DNA of 57,277 nt, taken from contig CAIRTR010000045.1 of the NCBI GenBank assembly GCA_903881565.1, positions 1 to 57,277 on the forward strand, given 5' to 3'. The DNA is from Oligoflexia bacterium (GTDB lineage: Bacteria > Bdellovibrionota > UBA1018). Shown here one piece after another: positions 23,843 through 33,153 of this stretch. The notes under the pieces are model-generated. The model did no database searches. It was not told where the DNA came from and saw only the letters and a program-made list of their open reading frames with translations. The stretch's first letter is position 1. The number at the start of each line of letters is the position of its first letter. The position numbers and the translations under genes are program-made.

Positions 23843-25009
23843 ATGGAAAATAGTACAAGTTCTGCAATGAATAGCCAAAAGCACAAGGCATTAGACCTTG
23901 CGGTTCAGGCCATTGAAAAACAATTCGGCAAAGGCTCCATCATGCGATTGGGGAACGCGGAAACCCTCGTTGCATCGGATGTTCAAGCGGTTCCTACGGG
24001 AGCTCTCAGCCTTGATATCGCGCTCGGAATCGGTGGCTACCCGCGCGGCCGCGTGGTCGAAGTCTACGGACCTGAGTCTTCGGGTAAAACGACGCTCACT
24101 CTTCACGCAATTGCTGAAATCCAAAAGCAAGGCGGAGTCGCAGCTTTCATCGACGCTGAACACGCACTCGATGTGAACTACGCTCGAAAACTGGGCGTTC
24201 GCACCGATGACCTTTTAATCTCGCAACCCGACACCGGCGAACAAGCTCTTGAAATTTGCGACATGCTCGTGCGTTCCGGCGGCGTAGATCTTCTCGTGAT
24301 TGACTCGGTGGCGGCTCTCGTTCCACGTGCCGAAATCGAAGGCGAAATGGGCGATTCCCACATGGGTCTCCAAGCTCGTTTGATGAGTCAAGCTCTTCGT
24401 AAACTCACGGGCACGATCAATCGCAGCAAGACGTTGGTGATTTTCATCAATCAATTGCGCATGAAGATTGGCGTGATGTTTGGCAACCCTGAAACCACCA
24501 CCGGCGGTAACGCTCTTAAGTTCTACGCCACGGTACGACTGGATATTCGTCGCATCGGCGCACTTAAAGATGGCGAAAACGTCATCGGCAATCGCACCCG
24601 CGTGAAAGTGGTCAAAAACAAATTGGCCCCTCCCTTTAAGGAAGTTGAATTCGACATTCTTTACGGTGAAGGAATTTCGCGCGAAGGCGACATCCTGGAT
24701 TTGGCTGCCAACCTCAACATCATCGAAAAGAGTGGGACTTGGTACACGTACAAAGACGAGCGCATGGGACAGGGTCGTGATAATGCACGAAACTTCCTTA
24801 AAGAGCGTCCAGAGATCATGGCTACCGTTCGCGAAGCGGTGCTTAAGAAGTCGGGCGTTCACTACGGCGGCGTGACTCCGGTGGCTCCTGCCAACGGCGC
24901 AGTTCTTAACGTAGGTGATGCAACTGATCTTAATGCTAAGGCTAAGATGACGCCTCCGCTTGGGGCTTCGACGAAGCCTGCTTCTCAGACCAGTCTTTCC
25001 AAAAAATAG
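23843..25009 (+). CDS. recA: Recombinase RecA
   Basis: A 388-residue RecA that forms filaments on single-stranded DNA for homologous recombination and SOS induction. Walker [10 protein letters not shown] spans residues 76-84; the DNA-binding loops include [20 protein letters not shown] and [16 protein letters not shown]. The protein is continuous, with no intein, and the C-terminal tail is proline- and lysine-rich rather than strongly acidic. A good ribosome site (AAGGAGAGG) precedes the ATG. No obvious LexA operator is recognised upstream. Confidence 0.98.
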   Translation: MENSTSSAMNSQKHKALDLAVQAIEKQFGKGSIMRLGNAETLVASDVQAVPTGALSLDIALGIGGYPRGRVVEVYGPESSGKTTLTLHAIAEIQKQGGVAAFIDAEHALDVNYARKLGVRTDDLLISQPDTGEQALEICDMLVRSGGVDLLVIDSVAALVPRAEIEGEMGDSHMGLQARLMSQALRKLTGTINRSKTLVIFINQLRMKIGVMFGNPETTTGGNALKFYATVRLDIRRIGALKDGENVIGNRTRVKVVKNKLAPPFKEVEFDILYGEGISREGDILDLAANLNIIEKSGTWYTYKDERMGQGRDNARNFLKERPEIMATVREAVLKKSGVHYGGVTPVAPANGAVLNVGDATDLNAKAKMTPPLGASTKPASQTSLSKK

Positions 25010-25043
25010 GCTAAGAAGTAAGCTGAATTCTCTCAAAACTTAA

Positions 25044-25078
25044 AAGGCCTCGGGGTTTCGACCCCGGGGCTTTTTTTT
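25044..25078 (+). terminator. Rho-independent terminator of recA
   Basis: GCCTCGGGG and CCCCGGGGC form a strong GC stem around TTTCGA, followed by an 8-base T-run. It lies 35 bp after the recA stop codon. Confidence 0.9.
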
Positions 25079-25114
25079 GTCCATTTTTTCCCGTAGCCCC
25101 TGTAGGCTTAATTC

Positions 25115-25588
25115 ATGAACCTCAACACCTTTTACGTCCGCGCGTTTGGCTTTCGAAAAATCCCGCTTCTCTTCTTCGCCAGCCCCTCGGTCCTGGAACT
25201 TTCCGATGAACGCTGCGTAGTGAAGATCCCGCTTTGTTTCCGGACCCGCAACCACCTAGGCTCACTTTATTTTGGGGCATTGGCGATCGGCGCGGATTGC
25301 GCTGGCGGCCTAATTGCGATGAAAAATATTGAAGCGCAAGGAAATGCCGTCTCGCTGATTTTCAAAGATTTCAAAGCAAGCTTTTTAAAACGCGCCGAAG
25401 GCGACACGCTTTTTACGTGCGTTCAGGGGCGCGAGATTCGCGACCTTGTGACGCGCGCGATGGAGTCCGGGGAGCGACAGAATTTGAGCGTGAATGTCGT
25501 GGCGACGGTGCCCTCAAAAAGTGGTGATGAGCCGGTGGCGCAGTTTGAGCTGACGTTGTCGTTGAAGAAGAAGGCTATTTTGAAGTGA
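25115..25588 (+). CDS. DUF4442 / hotdog-fold thioesterase-like protein
   Basis: A 157-residue protein. The core CVVKIPLCFRTRNHLGSLYF followed by GALAIGADCAGGLIAM is the pattern of DUF4442 proteins of the hotdog superfamily, where an R-N-H-x-G-x-x-x-x-G-A loop precedes the long central helix. A role in acyl-CoA or fatty-acyl metabolism is possible but unproven. The N-terminus (RAFGFRKIPLLFFASP) is also typical of the family. It starts 37 bp after the recA terminator and is followed by a 250-bp space before alaS that holds only a GC-rich stem-loop (GACTCG at 25598 with CGAGTC at 25621). Confidence 0.6.
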   Translation: MNLNTFYVRAFGFRKIPLLFFASPSVLELSDERCVVKIPLCFRTRNHLGSLYFGALAIGADCAGGLIAMKNIEAQGNAVSLIFKDFKASFLKRAEGDTLFTCVQGREIRDLVTRAMESGERQNLSVNVVATVPSKSGDEPVAQFELTLSLKKKAILK

Positions 25589-25836
25589 TTGCTATCGGAC
25601 TCGCCCCAGCCCGCGCGCCCCGAGTCAGGGCGACTGCGCTTACGGCAGAAACCAGAAACACCATGAAAACCACGAGATTCCATTGAAACTTGGACATTCA
25701 AAGGTTCTATCGGATGAAAGCTCGAAATTCTTGAGGAATTTATTTAGAATCCCGTGACGCATCGCACCCTCTCCGGCGAGGTGAGAAAACGCCCCACCAC
25801 TGGAACCTTGCCCCAACAAATGCTAGCTTTATCCAA

Positions 25837-28488
25837 ATGAAAGCATCCGAAATCCGCTCCAGTTTCCTCAAATATTTTGAAAAAAACGGTCACACCGTAC
25901 TCGAAAGCTCGTCTCTCGTTCCGCAGAACGACCCGACCCTGCTTTTCACCAACGCCGGAATGGTCCAATTCAAGGACGTGTTCTTGGGCGACGACAAACG
26001 CAGCTACACGCGCGCAACCACTTCACAAAAATGCGTGCGCGCCGGCGGCAAACACAACGACCTTGAAAACGTCGGCTTCACGGCTCGCCATCATACTTTT
26101 TTTGAGATGCTGGGGAATTTTTCTTTCGGCGACTACTTCAAAAAAGAAGCCATCCACTATGCGTGGGAATTTGTCACCCAGGTTCTGAAACTCCCCATCG
26201 ATCGCCTCTATGTGACTGTTTATGAAAAAGACGACGAAGCCGCCGACATCTGGCATGACCAGGAAAAAGTCCCGCGTGATCGTATCTTTAAATTCGGCGA
26301 AAAAGACAACTTCTGGTCCATGGGCGAAACAGGCCCCTGCGGACCTTGCAGCGAAATCTTCATTGATCGCGGCCCTAAATACAGCTGCGGCAAACCCACC
26401 TGCAAAATGGGCTGCGATTGCGATCGCTACATGGAATTCTGGAACCTCGTGTTCATGCAGTTTAACCGCGATGCGAGCGGAAAACTCACACCCCTTCCTA
26501 AACCCTCGGTCGATACGGGTGCGGGACTCGAGCGAATCGCTTCGATCTTGCAAGATGTTGAAACAAATTACGATACGGACGCTTTTCAATCCATCATTGG
26601 GAAAACCGCAGAACTTGCGGGCGTTAAATACGATACCGGAAAAGACACGGCCGTTTCTTTTCGCGTCATCGCCGATCACTCGCGTGCGACTACTTTTCTA
26701 ATCGCAGACGGTGTCATGCCGTCAAACGAAGGCCGGGGCTACGTTCTCCGCCGCATCATGAGACGCGCCATACGACACGGCAAGAAACTGGGCTTCGAAG
26801 GCCCGTTTCTGCACAAGACAGCAAGCTACGTAATTGATCAGATGAAAGAGGCTTACCCGGATCTCATCGACAAACGCGCTTTCATTGAAAAAGCAATTCT
26901 GGCTGAAGAAGAACAATTCTTACGGACTCTCGAGCGTGGCCTCATTCTCTTGGATGAAGAGACCACCAAAATGGGCGCCACGAAAATCGTGACTGGCGAA
27001 ATCGCGTTTAAACTTTATGACACCTATGGATTCCCCCTGGATTTGACCCGCGTGATTTGCTCCGAAAAGGGCCTCTCCATTGATGAAGCCGGCTTTGAGA
27101 AGTGCATGGAACGTCAGCGCAGTGAATCGCGCAAGCATTGGAAGGGTTCAGGCGAAGAAGCCGTTTCCAGCGAATACATCAAGCTCACTTCGACCCTCAA
27201 AGCTGCGGGACACCTCCCCCAATTTGTGGGGTACGAGTCCTCGAGTGCGCAGGGAAAATGCCTTGGAGTATTCACTCACGCCAGTGATGACATCATCGAA
27301 GCCGTCTTCTCGGTCACGCCCTTTTATGGCGAAAGTGGCGGGCAAACCGGCGATCGCGGCCGCGTCGTAAGCGGCGCGGGCGGCGGCTTTGAAGGCGAAG
27401 TGATCGACACGCAAAAACCCACACCTGAACTCATTGTTGTTCATATCAAACCCCTCAAAGGTACTTTGATCACAGGCGAAACCTACCTTCAAGAAACCGA
27501 CACGCACATTCGCGGGCTGATCGAACGCAATCACACAGGCACCCACCTGCTGCATTGGGCGCTCCGTGAAGTCTTAGGAAAACACGTCAAACAAGCCGGA
27601 TCTTTGGTGACCCCTGAACTTCTGCGCTTTGATTTCGCCCATTTTCAGCCCATGACTGATGACGAAGTCCTGAAGGTCGAAGACCTGATTAATGAAAAGA
27701 TTTGGTCGAGCCGTCCCGTCTCTAAAAGAGAAATGGACAAGGATTCCGCGATTGCCGCAGGCGCCATTGCCTTCTTCGGTGAAAAATACGGGGATAAGGT
27801 TCGGGTCGTGAAGGTCGGGGATTTTTCCACCGAGCTTTGCGGAGGCACCCACGTCAATAACTCCGCTGAAATCAATTTATTCAAAATCGCCAACGAAAGC
27901 GGAATCGCAGCCGGCGTCCGCCGAATCATCGCCTACACTTCGCAAGGTGCTTTCCAATATCTCCGCAAAAAAGACGAAGAAGTAAAAGTCATTCGCGACC
28001 GTCTCAAAGCCTCCTCCAGTGATGAGATCATGGGGAAACTGGATCGCCTTTTCGCTACCGAGCGGGAAATGCGCAAACAAATCGAACAAGCCCAGGCAAA
28101 AAGTGCGGGTGGCGAGGTTGACGAGTTTCTCGCAAAGGGAATCAAAATCGGCGATGCTCTTGTCGTTACCGGAGTCTGTGCGACGAATCCTGAAGGGATC
28201 AAACGCCTGAGAGACATCGCTGATAAAATTAAGCAAAAATCCCCCGGGGTTATCGCCGTTTTAGGGATGATCGAAGACGGAGGCCAAAAAGCATCCATCA
28301 TCGCAGCCCTGGGGCCGCAAGCCCCCAAGAAAATCGGGGCAGGTGACATCATTAAGGAGATCGCCCCGCTGATTGACGGCCGGGGCGGTGGGAAACCGGA
28401 CTTCGCACAAGCGGGTGGGACAAAAACGACAGGGCTAGCCCAAGCGATAGAGGCAGCTGGCTCCATGATTCAGAGGGCTTTGAAGTGA
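25837..28488 (+). CDS. alaS: Alanyl-tRNA synthetase
   Basis: An 883-residue class II synthetase that charges tRNA-Ala and edits misacylation. The aminoacylation core holds FTNAGMVQFKDVFLG, RHHTFFEMLGNFSFGDYFK and GAGLERIASILQ. The editing domain has the zinc residues HTGTHLLHWAL and CGGTHVNNSAEI. The C-terminal C-Ala domain ends in GGGKPDFAQAGG. Length and order are standard. A cysteine-rich insertion (CGKPTCKMGCDCDRY, about residues 183-198), seen in many bacterial AlaRS, follows the PCGPCSEIF block. Confidence 0.98.
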   Translation: MKASEIRSSFLKYFEKNGHTVLESSSLVPQNDPTLLFTNAGMVQFKDVFLGDDKRSYTRATTSQKCVRAGGKHNDLENVGFTARHHTFFEMLGNFSFGDYFKKEAIHYAWEFVTQVLKLPIDRLYVTVYEKDDEAADIWHDQEKVPRDRIFKFGEKDNFWSMGETGPCGPCSEIFIDRGPKYSCGKPTCKMGCDCDRYMEFWNLVFMQFNRDASGKLTPLPKPSVDTGAGLERIASILQDVETNYDTDAFQSIIGKTAELAGVKYDTGKDTAVSFRVIADHSRATTFLIADGVMPSNEGRGYVLRRIMRRAIRHGKKLGFEGPFLHKTASYVIDQMKEAYPDLIDKRAFIEKAILAEEEQFLRTLERGLILLDEETTKMGATKIVTGEIAFKLYDTYGFPLDLTRVICSEKGLSIDEAGFEKCMERQRSESRKHWKGSGEEAVSSEYIKLTSTLKAAGHLPQFVGYESSSAQGKCLGVFTHASDDIIEAVFSVTPFYGESGGQTGDRGRVVSGAGGGFEGEVIDTQKPTPELIVVHIKPLKGTLITGETYLQETDTHIRGLIERNHTGTHLLHWALREVLGKHVKQAGSLVTPELLRFDFAHFQPMTDDEVLKVEDLINEKIWSSRPVSKREMDKDSAIAAGAIAFFGEKYGDKVRVVKVGDFSTELCGGTHVNNSAEINLFKIANESGIAAGVRRIIAYTSQGAFQYLRKKDEEVKVIRDRLKASSSDEIMGKLDRLFATEREMRKQIEQAQAKSAGGEVDEFLAKGIKIGDALVVTGVCATNPEGIKRLRDIADKIKQKSPGVIAVLGMIEDGGQKASIIAALGPQAPKKIGAGDIIKEIAPLIDGRGGGKPDFAQAGGTKTTGLAQAIEAAGSMIQRALK

Positions 28489-30266
28489 GTAAAATATTTG
28501 TAGGATTGTTGGCGATATTGATTTCTCTTTCCTCATGCACCAAGAAAAACGACGACGGCGGACTCGCGGTTTTTCACGGGTCTTTTATCGATGACATCAA
28601 ATCCCTTGACCCCGCCAGTGCCTACGACACTCTGAGCTTGGATATTCTGCCTTCGATTTATGAAACCCTGTATCAGTATTCGTATTTGGCGATTCCCTAT
28701 GCGGTGGAACCCCTCTTGGCAGCTGACATGCCGAAGTTTTCGGCGGACCGATTGACGGTCACGATCCCGATCCGGCAAGGAATTCATTTTCAAGACGACG
28801 CCTGTTTTAAAGCCAACAACGGAAAAGGACGCGAACTCAAGGCCCAGGATTTTGTCTACGCTTTCAAGCGTCTCGCGCTGCCCTCACCCGTATCGGCAGG
28901 ATTCTGGATCTTGAGCGAGAAGGTGGTGGGCGTTAATGCCTTTCACGACAAGATCGCCAACGCGGATAAAGCAGCCCGCGAGAAAATTATGGAGGAGCCC
29001 CTCGAAGGCGTTCGCGCATTGGATGATTACACCCTTCAAATCAAGCTCACAAAACCTTATCCTCAGATACTTTACGTCCTCGCGATGGGCTTTTCGGCTC
29101 CAGTTGCGCATGAGGTAGTCGAAGCCTATGGAGACGACAAAGGCAGTATCACGGAGCATCCCGTGGGAACGGGTCCCTTTACTCTCAAGACGTGGGATCG
29201 CGGCCGCCAAATCGTCTTGGATCGCAACCCCACTTTTCACACCGACTTTTACCCCACCAAAGCCGCTGATCGTTTTCGCGAGCGCGGCCTACTGGCGGAC
29301 GCGGGCGCGAGACTCCCCATGCTTGATCGCGTTTCGATCAACATTATCAAAGAACATCAGCCTTCTTGGCTTAATTTCATGAAGGGGAACCAAGATGTCG
29401 TCGCCATCCCGCGCGATAGCTTTTCGCAAGCCATTGCAAATAGTGCAGGACTGAGTCCGCAGCTGGCAAAAAAGGGCATTCAACTGAACATCGAAACCGG
29501 CACCCACTTCTACTACATTTCTTTTAACGCCAAAGACAAGATCGTGGGCCAAAATAAAGCGCTAAGACAAGCAATGTCTTCGGCCATCAATCGTGAAAAA
29601 TGGATTGAGATTTTTACCAACAAAACAGGAATGAAAGCGGGCGGCTTACTCCCTCCGCGAATCCCGGATCGCCCGCAGTTTCAGACTCTCAAATACGATT
29701 ACAATCTTGAACGTGCCCGAGAACTCATGAAAAAAGCTGGTTATCCGGAGGGCAAGGGTTTACCCGAACTCAACTTCGACCTGCGCGGCGCCAACACGGC
29801 CAATCGGCAACTCGGAGAATTTTTTGCGCAACAATTCGCCGCCATCGGCATACGAATCAACGTGATTTACAACACCCTTCCCTCTTTTTTAGAAAAAGGC
29901 AAAACAGGAAACCTCCAGGTTTTTGCGGGCGGATGGGCCATGGACTATCCCGATGCTGAAAATGTATTTCAACTCCTTTATGGCCCGAACAGGGCACCCG
30001 GCACCAACGACTCGAACTTTGACAATGCCGAGTTCAACAAACTCTACGAACAGATCGCCGTGATGGATCCCAGCACCAAGCGCGCTGAGCTCGTCCACCA
30101 CATGGATGACATCGTACAAGAAGAGTGCATCTGGGCACTGGGTTATTACCACGCTGCCTATGAACTCACGCAACCCTGGCTGCTGAATTATCGTGGAAGC
30201 TCGATCATCAATAACAAGTTTAAATACTTTCGAATTGACCGAGAGCTGAAAGCTAAGCAGCCTTAA
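28485..30266 (+). CDS. Peptide ABC transporter substrate-binding lipoprotein (OppA/SBP_bac_5 family)
   Basis: A 593-residue solute-binding protein beginning with GTG at 28485, overlapping the alaS stop in a GTGA arrangement. The signal peptide ends in a lipobox (LISLSSC), so it should be a lipoprotein of the periplasmic face. The family signature region includes LDPASAYDTLSLDILPSIYE, ITEHPVGTGPFTLKTWDRG and LRQAMSSAINREKWI, with GWAMDYPDAENVFQLLYGP near the C-terminus as in oligopeptide-binding proteins. No permease or ATPase genes for this transporter are next to it. Its 3' end is convergent with the HD-GYP gene. Confidence 0.88.
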   Translation: MSKIFVGLLAILISLSSCTKKNDDGGLAVFHGSFIDDIKSLDPASAYDTLSLDILPSIYETLYQYSYLAIPYAVEPLLAADMPKFSADRLTVTIPIRQGIHFQDDACFKANNGKGRELKAQDFVYAFKRLALPSPVSAGFWILSEKVVGVNAFHDKIANADKAAREKIMEEPLEGVRALDDYTLQIKLTKPYPQILYVLAMGFSAPVAHEVVEAYGDDKGSITEHPVGTGPFTLKTWDRGRQIVLDRNPTFHTDFYPTKAADRFRERGLLADAGARLPMLDRVSINIIKEHQPSWLNFMKGNQDVVAIPRDSFSQAIANSAGLSPQLAKKGIQLNIETGTHFYYISFNAKDKIVGQNKALRQAMSSAINREKWIEIFTNKTGMKAGGLLPPRIPDRPQFQTLKYDYNLERARELMKKAGYPEGKGLPELNFDLRGANTANRQLGEFFAQQFAAIGIRINVIYNTLPSFLEKGKTGNLQVFAGGWAMDYPDAENVFQLLYGPNRAPGTNDSNFDNAEFNKLYEQIAVMDPSTKRAELVHHMDDIVQEECIWALGYYHAAYELTQPWLLNYRGSSIINNKFKYFRIDRELKAKQP

Positions 30267-31236
30267 AGACTTTTTGCTTCTTGGGAACGAAAACTTTATC
30301 GACAAGTTTGACTAACGGAAGGTCAAATGAGCCATCGCGCCTCGCGGCTTCCCGCAATTTGCGGATGGCGGTGGATACGAGAATTTGAGAATTCGATGAG
30401 TCCCTTCCAATCATGGAACTGAACGCATCTGCAATTGCGACAATTTTGGCTGGGTAGAAGATCGAATTACCACGGATGCCGTTGGGATAACCTCGGCCTG
30501 AGGGTTGCTCGTGATGCTGATAAATAATGAAGCGCGCTCCCTCTGGAACATTCGGAGTTTCCTCGACTCGATGAAGTCCCGCGGCCGGATGTTTTTTGAC
30601 TTGCTCGAGCTCTGCGGGAGTCAGCTCTTGTTCCGCCTTGCCGTAAAGATTTGAATCGATTTCCACAAAACCCACATCATGTAAAAATGCGCCTAAACCC
30701 ACTTGTTCCAGGCTTGCGTGATTAAAGAGACCGGTGGCCTTAGCAATCACAATGCTAAAAATTGAAACTGCAACCGAGTGATAGTAGAGATAATCTCCCT
30801 GCGAGACGAGTCTTAGAATCAAAGCCAACGACCCTGGCGCTTGAGCCATCACATCGACGTAGTTTCGAACTAATTGCTTAGTTTTATCTGCGGTTTCTTC
30901 ACGAACCTCAATCTGGGAGAAGACTTCAGACATATTTTGTTCGGTCATCTCAAGGAGAACCGCAATTTTCCGTTCCTTTGAAACCCCCGGATCCCCAAAG
31001 ACAGCCTGCGCGGAGCGTTCTGCTGCAGCGAGGTATTCGCTCCACTGTTCTTGCCGCACATAGAGTTCACGAACGCCTTTTTGCAAATAGCCCGCGAGGC
31101 GTTGAAAATCGATCCCTGAGCTTCGGGAGAAGACGTGCACAAAATTCCCCTCGGAAAGCTTAAGGAAAACATCAAAGGAGATGTCACGCGTCATGCTGCG
31201 AAACTGATGAATGTCCACCGGTACGAGGCCTTGCAC
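30253..31236 (-). CDS. HD-GYP domain protein, probable cyclic-di-GMP phosphodiesterase
   Basis: The C-terminal half carries the HD-GYP series: FLHDVGFVEIDSNLYGKAEQ, VKKHPAAGLHRVEE, IIYQHHEQPSGRGYPNGIRG and YPAKIVAIADAFSSMIGR. The HD, HH and GYP metal and substrate residues are all present, so phosphodiesterase activity on cyclic-di-GMP is expected. The N-terminal region (VPVDIHQFRSMTRDISFDVF) is a small sensory-type domain. The start is uncertain: GTG 31236 is used here, a TTG at 31293 would extend it, and ATG 31194 is also possible. It is divergent from aceK. Confidence 0.8.
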   Translation of the reverse strand: MQGLVPVDIHQFRSMTRDISFDVFLKLSEGNFVHVFSRSSGIDFQRLAGYLQKGVRELYVRQEQWSEYLAAAERSAQAVFGDPGVSKERKIAVLLEMTEQNMSEVFSQIEVREETADKTKQLVRNYVDVMAQAPGSLALILRLVSQGDYLYYHSVAVSIFSIVIAKATGLFNHASLEQVGLGAFLHDVGFVEIDSNLYGKAEQELTPAELEQVKKHPAAGLHRVEETPNVPEGARFIIYQHHEQPSGRGYPNGIRGNSIFYPAKIVAIADAFSSMIGRDSSNSQILVSTAIRKLREAARRDGSFDLPLVKLVDKVFVPKKQKVFKAA

Positions 31237-31374
31237 ATTTATAGGATCGGAAGAACGGGCGAAATTCCTGAAAAAAATTGGCCCCCAATTCAACAGCGCG
31301 TAACTATTAATTTATTACCATCATCACACAAACGAGTGCGTTCCCGCGTCCGCCTTTATAAACTGACTCATGCC

Positions 31375-33153
31375 ATGACCTTAAACCGACAGGCCGCCCA
31401 CCTTATTGAGCGCTCCTTTGATGAATTCTTTCGAGAATTCGGTGCCATCACATTAAAGGCCCAAGAACGCTTTGAGAAGCGAAACTGGCACGGCGCACTT
31501 CACGACTCCGTGGAGCGCTTGGATCTGCGCGGGCTTTGGGTTGAAAAAACGATCGCGAAACTCACGGCGCTCCTTGGCCCCCGCCTCGAGGATCGCGACC
31601 TTTGGACTGTGATCAAAGAAGACTATCGCAAAGAGGCGTCACAGCGCCCTGATGTGGAGCTTGCAGAAATCTTCTACAGCTCTGTCACCCGAAAGATTTT
31701 CGCAACCGTCGGCGTCGATCCGTCCGTTGAATTTACCGCTGCCGAATGCTCACAAGGAATGCTGGATCCCTGCCTCGCCGCGGAGATCTTCAAGACATTC
31801 GTTTTTGAGGGAAGTGCAGAGGCGCTGATATCCAGCATTCTGGATTTTTTCAAATTCAAGGTCCCGTTCGCTGATCCCGATCAGGAGGCCGAACGCGCAG
31901 CGGAGGTTCTTCATGGATTTCTCAGCCATACTCCTGACGCAGCCCCCCTGCATTCAGTCGATATTCTGAAGCCCATCTTTTACCGCGGCCACGGCGCCTA
32001 TCTCATCGGTCGACTGTGGCGAGGACTGGAAACGACACCCTTTATCTTGCCCCTATTGAATTCTGATGAAGGAATCCATCTCGATGCCCTTCTCCTGGAA
32101 AAAAGAGATGCCGCGATCGTCTTCAGCTTCACGCGCTCCTACTTTCGGGTCCAGATTGATCGCCCCCATGAAGTGAATCTGTTCTTAAAATCCATCCTGC
32201 CGCTCAAGCGCACGAGCGAGCTCTATATTTCGGTCGGCCACAATAAGTACGGCAAAACCGAGCTTTACCGAGAAATCATGGAAGATCTCGCCTCAACCGA
32301 AGACCAGTTCGAGGTCGCCCCTGGGGACAAGGGGATGGTGATGGCCGTTTTTACGCTTCCCTCACTCAGTCTTGTCTTTAAAGTAATTCGTGACCGCTTT
32401 CCCCCCTCAAAATCCATGACCCCTCAGGAAGTGAAACAAAAATACCAACTCGTCTTTCATCATGACCGAGCCGGCCGCCTGGTAGATGCGCAGGAGTTCG
32501 AACGTCTGAGCTTTGACCTCAAACGCTTCTCCAAGGCCGTATTAGATGAACTGCTTGCGGAGTGTGCGGACACCGTAAAAATCGAAGGCGACCATGTCCT
32601 GATCAAGCACCTTTATGTTGAACGCCGAATCACCCCGTTAAATCTTTTTCTCAGGCAAAGTGATGCGGCCATTGCCGATCAAGCCGTGATTGATTACGGC
32701 CAGTCCCTCAAAGATCTTGCCGCCACGAACACTTTTCCCGGGGATTTGTTACTCAAGAACTTTGGAGTGACTCGGGCTGGGCGCGTGATCTTCTATGATT
32801 ATGATGAACTGGCGCTGGTCGTCGATTGTAATTTCAGGGAGCTGCCCACTGCCTCAACTCATGAAGACGAAACTCGCGGGGAGCCTTGGTTTTATGTTGG
32901 GGAACGCGATATTTTTCCAGAAGAGTTTTTGAGATTTTTGAACTTCTCCGATCGGCAAAGACAGGTTTTTCTTGAACATCACGCAGAGATTCTGACCGCT
33001 GGATTTTGGCTCAAAATGCAGACGCGCTTACGCGCGGGCGAAGTCGTCGACATTTTTCCTTACCGTGAAGACCAACGCCTTTGTAATTTACTAAGAACCT
33101 CCCCTAACTCGAATACGAAAGGAACTTCCCATGAAACTCACCTCCCCACTTAG
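31375..33153 (+). CDS. aceK: Isocitrate dehydrogenase kinase/phosphatase
   Basis: A 592-residue AceK from ATG 31375 ([10 protein letters not shown]); an earlier in-frame ATG at 31135 would overlap the divergent gene and add 80 unlike residues. The nucleotide-binding loop is [16 protein letters not shown] followed by [13 protein letters not shown]. The catalytic region is [20 protein letters not shown] and then [19 protein letters not shown]. AceK phosphorylates isocitrate dehydrogenase to divert isocitrate into the glyoxylate bypass. It overlaps the next gene, the malate synthase-isocitrate lyase fusion, by 23 bp, so regulator and bypass enzymes form one operon. Confidence 0.93.
   Translation: MTLNRQAAHLIERSFDEFFREFGAITLKAQERFEKRNWHGALHDSVERLDLRGLWVEKTIAKLTALLGPRLEDRDLWTVIKEDYRKEASQRPDVELAEIFYSSVTRKIFATVGVDPSVEFTAAECSQGMLDPCLAAEIFKTFVFEGSAEALISSILDFFKFKVPFADPDQEAERAAEVLHGFLSHTPDAAPLHSVDILKPIFYRGHGAYLIGRLWRGLETTPFILPLLNSDEGIHLDALLLEKRDAAIVFSFTRSYFRVQIDRPHEVNLFLKSILPLKRTSELYISVGHNKYGKTELYREIMEDLASTEDQFEVAPGDKGMVMAVFTLPSLSLVFKVIRDRFPPSKSMTPQEVKQKYQLVFHHDRAGRLVDAQEFERLSFDLKRFSKAVLDELLAECADTVKIEGDHVLIKHLYVERRITPLNLFLRQSDAAIADQAVIDYGQSLKDLAATNTFPGDLLLKNFGVTRAGRVIFYDYDELALVVDCNFRELPTASTHEDETRGEPWFYVGERDIFPEEFLRFLNFSDRQRQVFLEHHAEILTAGFWLKMQTRLRAGEVVDIFPYREDQRLCNLLRTSPNSNTKGTSHETHLPT

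Noticed and set aside
24215-25036. 273-codon minus-strand frame opposite recA
   Set aside because: It lies wholly opposite a certain gene and has no recognisable motif; long antisense frames are expected from biased third positions.
26023-26679. 218-codon minus-strand frame opposite alaS
   Set aside because: Antisense shadow of a conserved synthetase region, with no supporting features.
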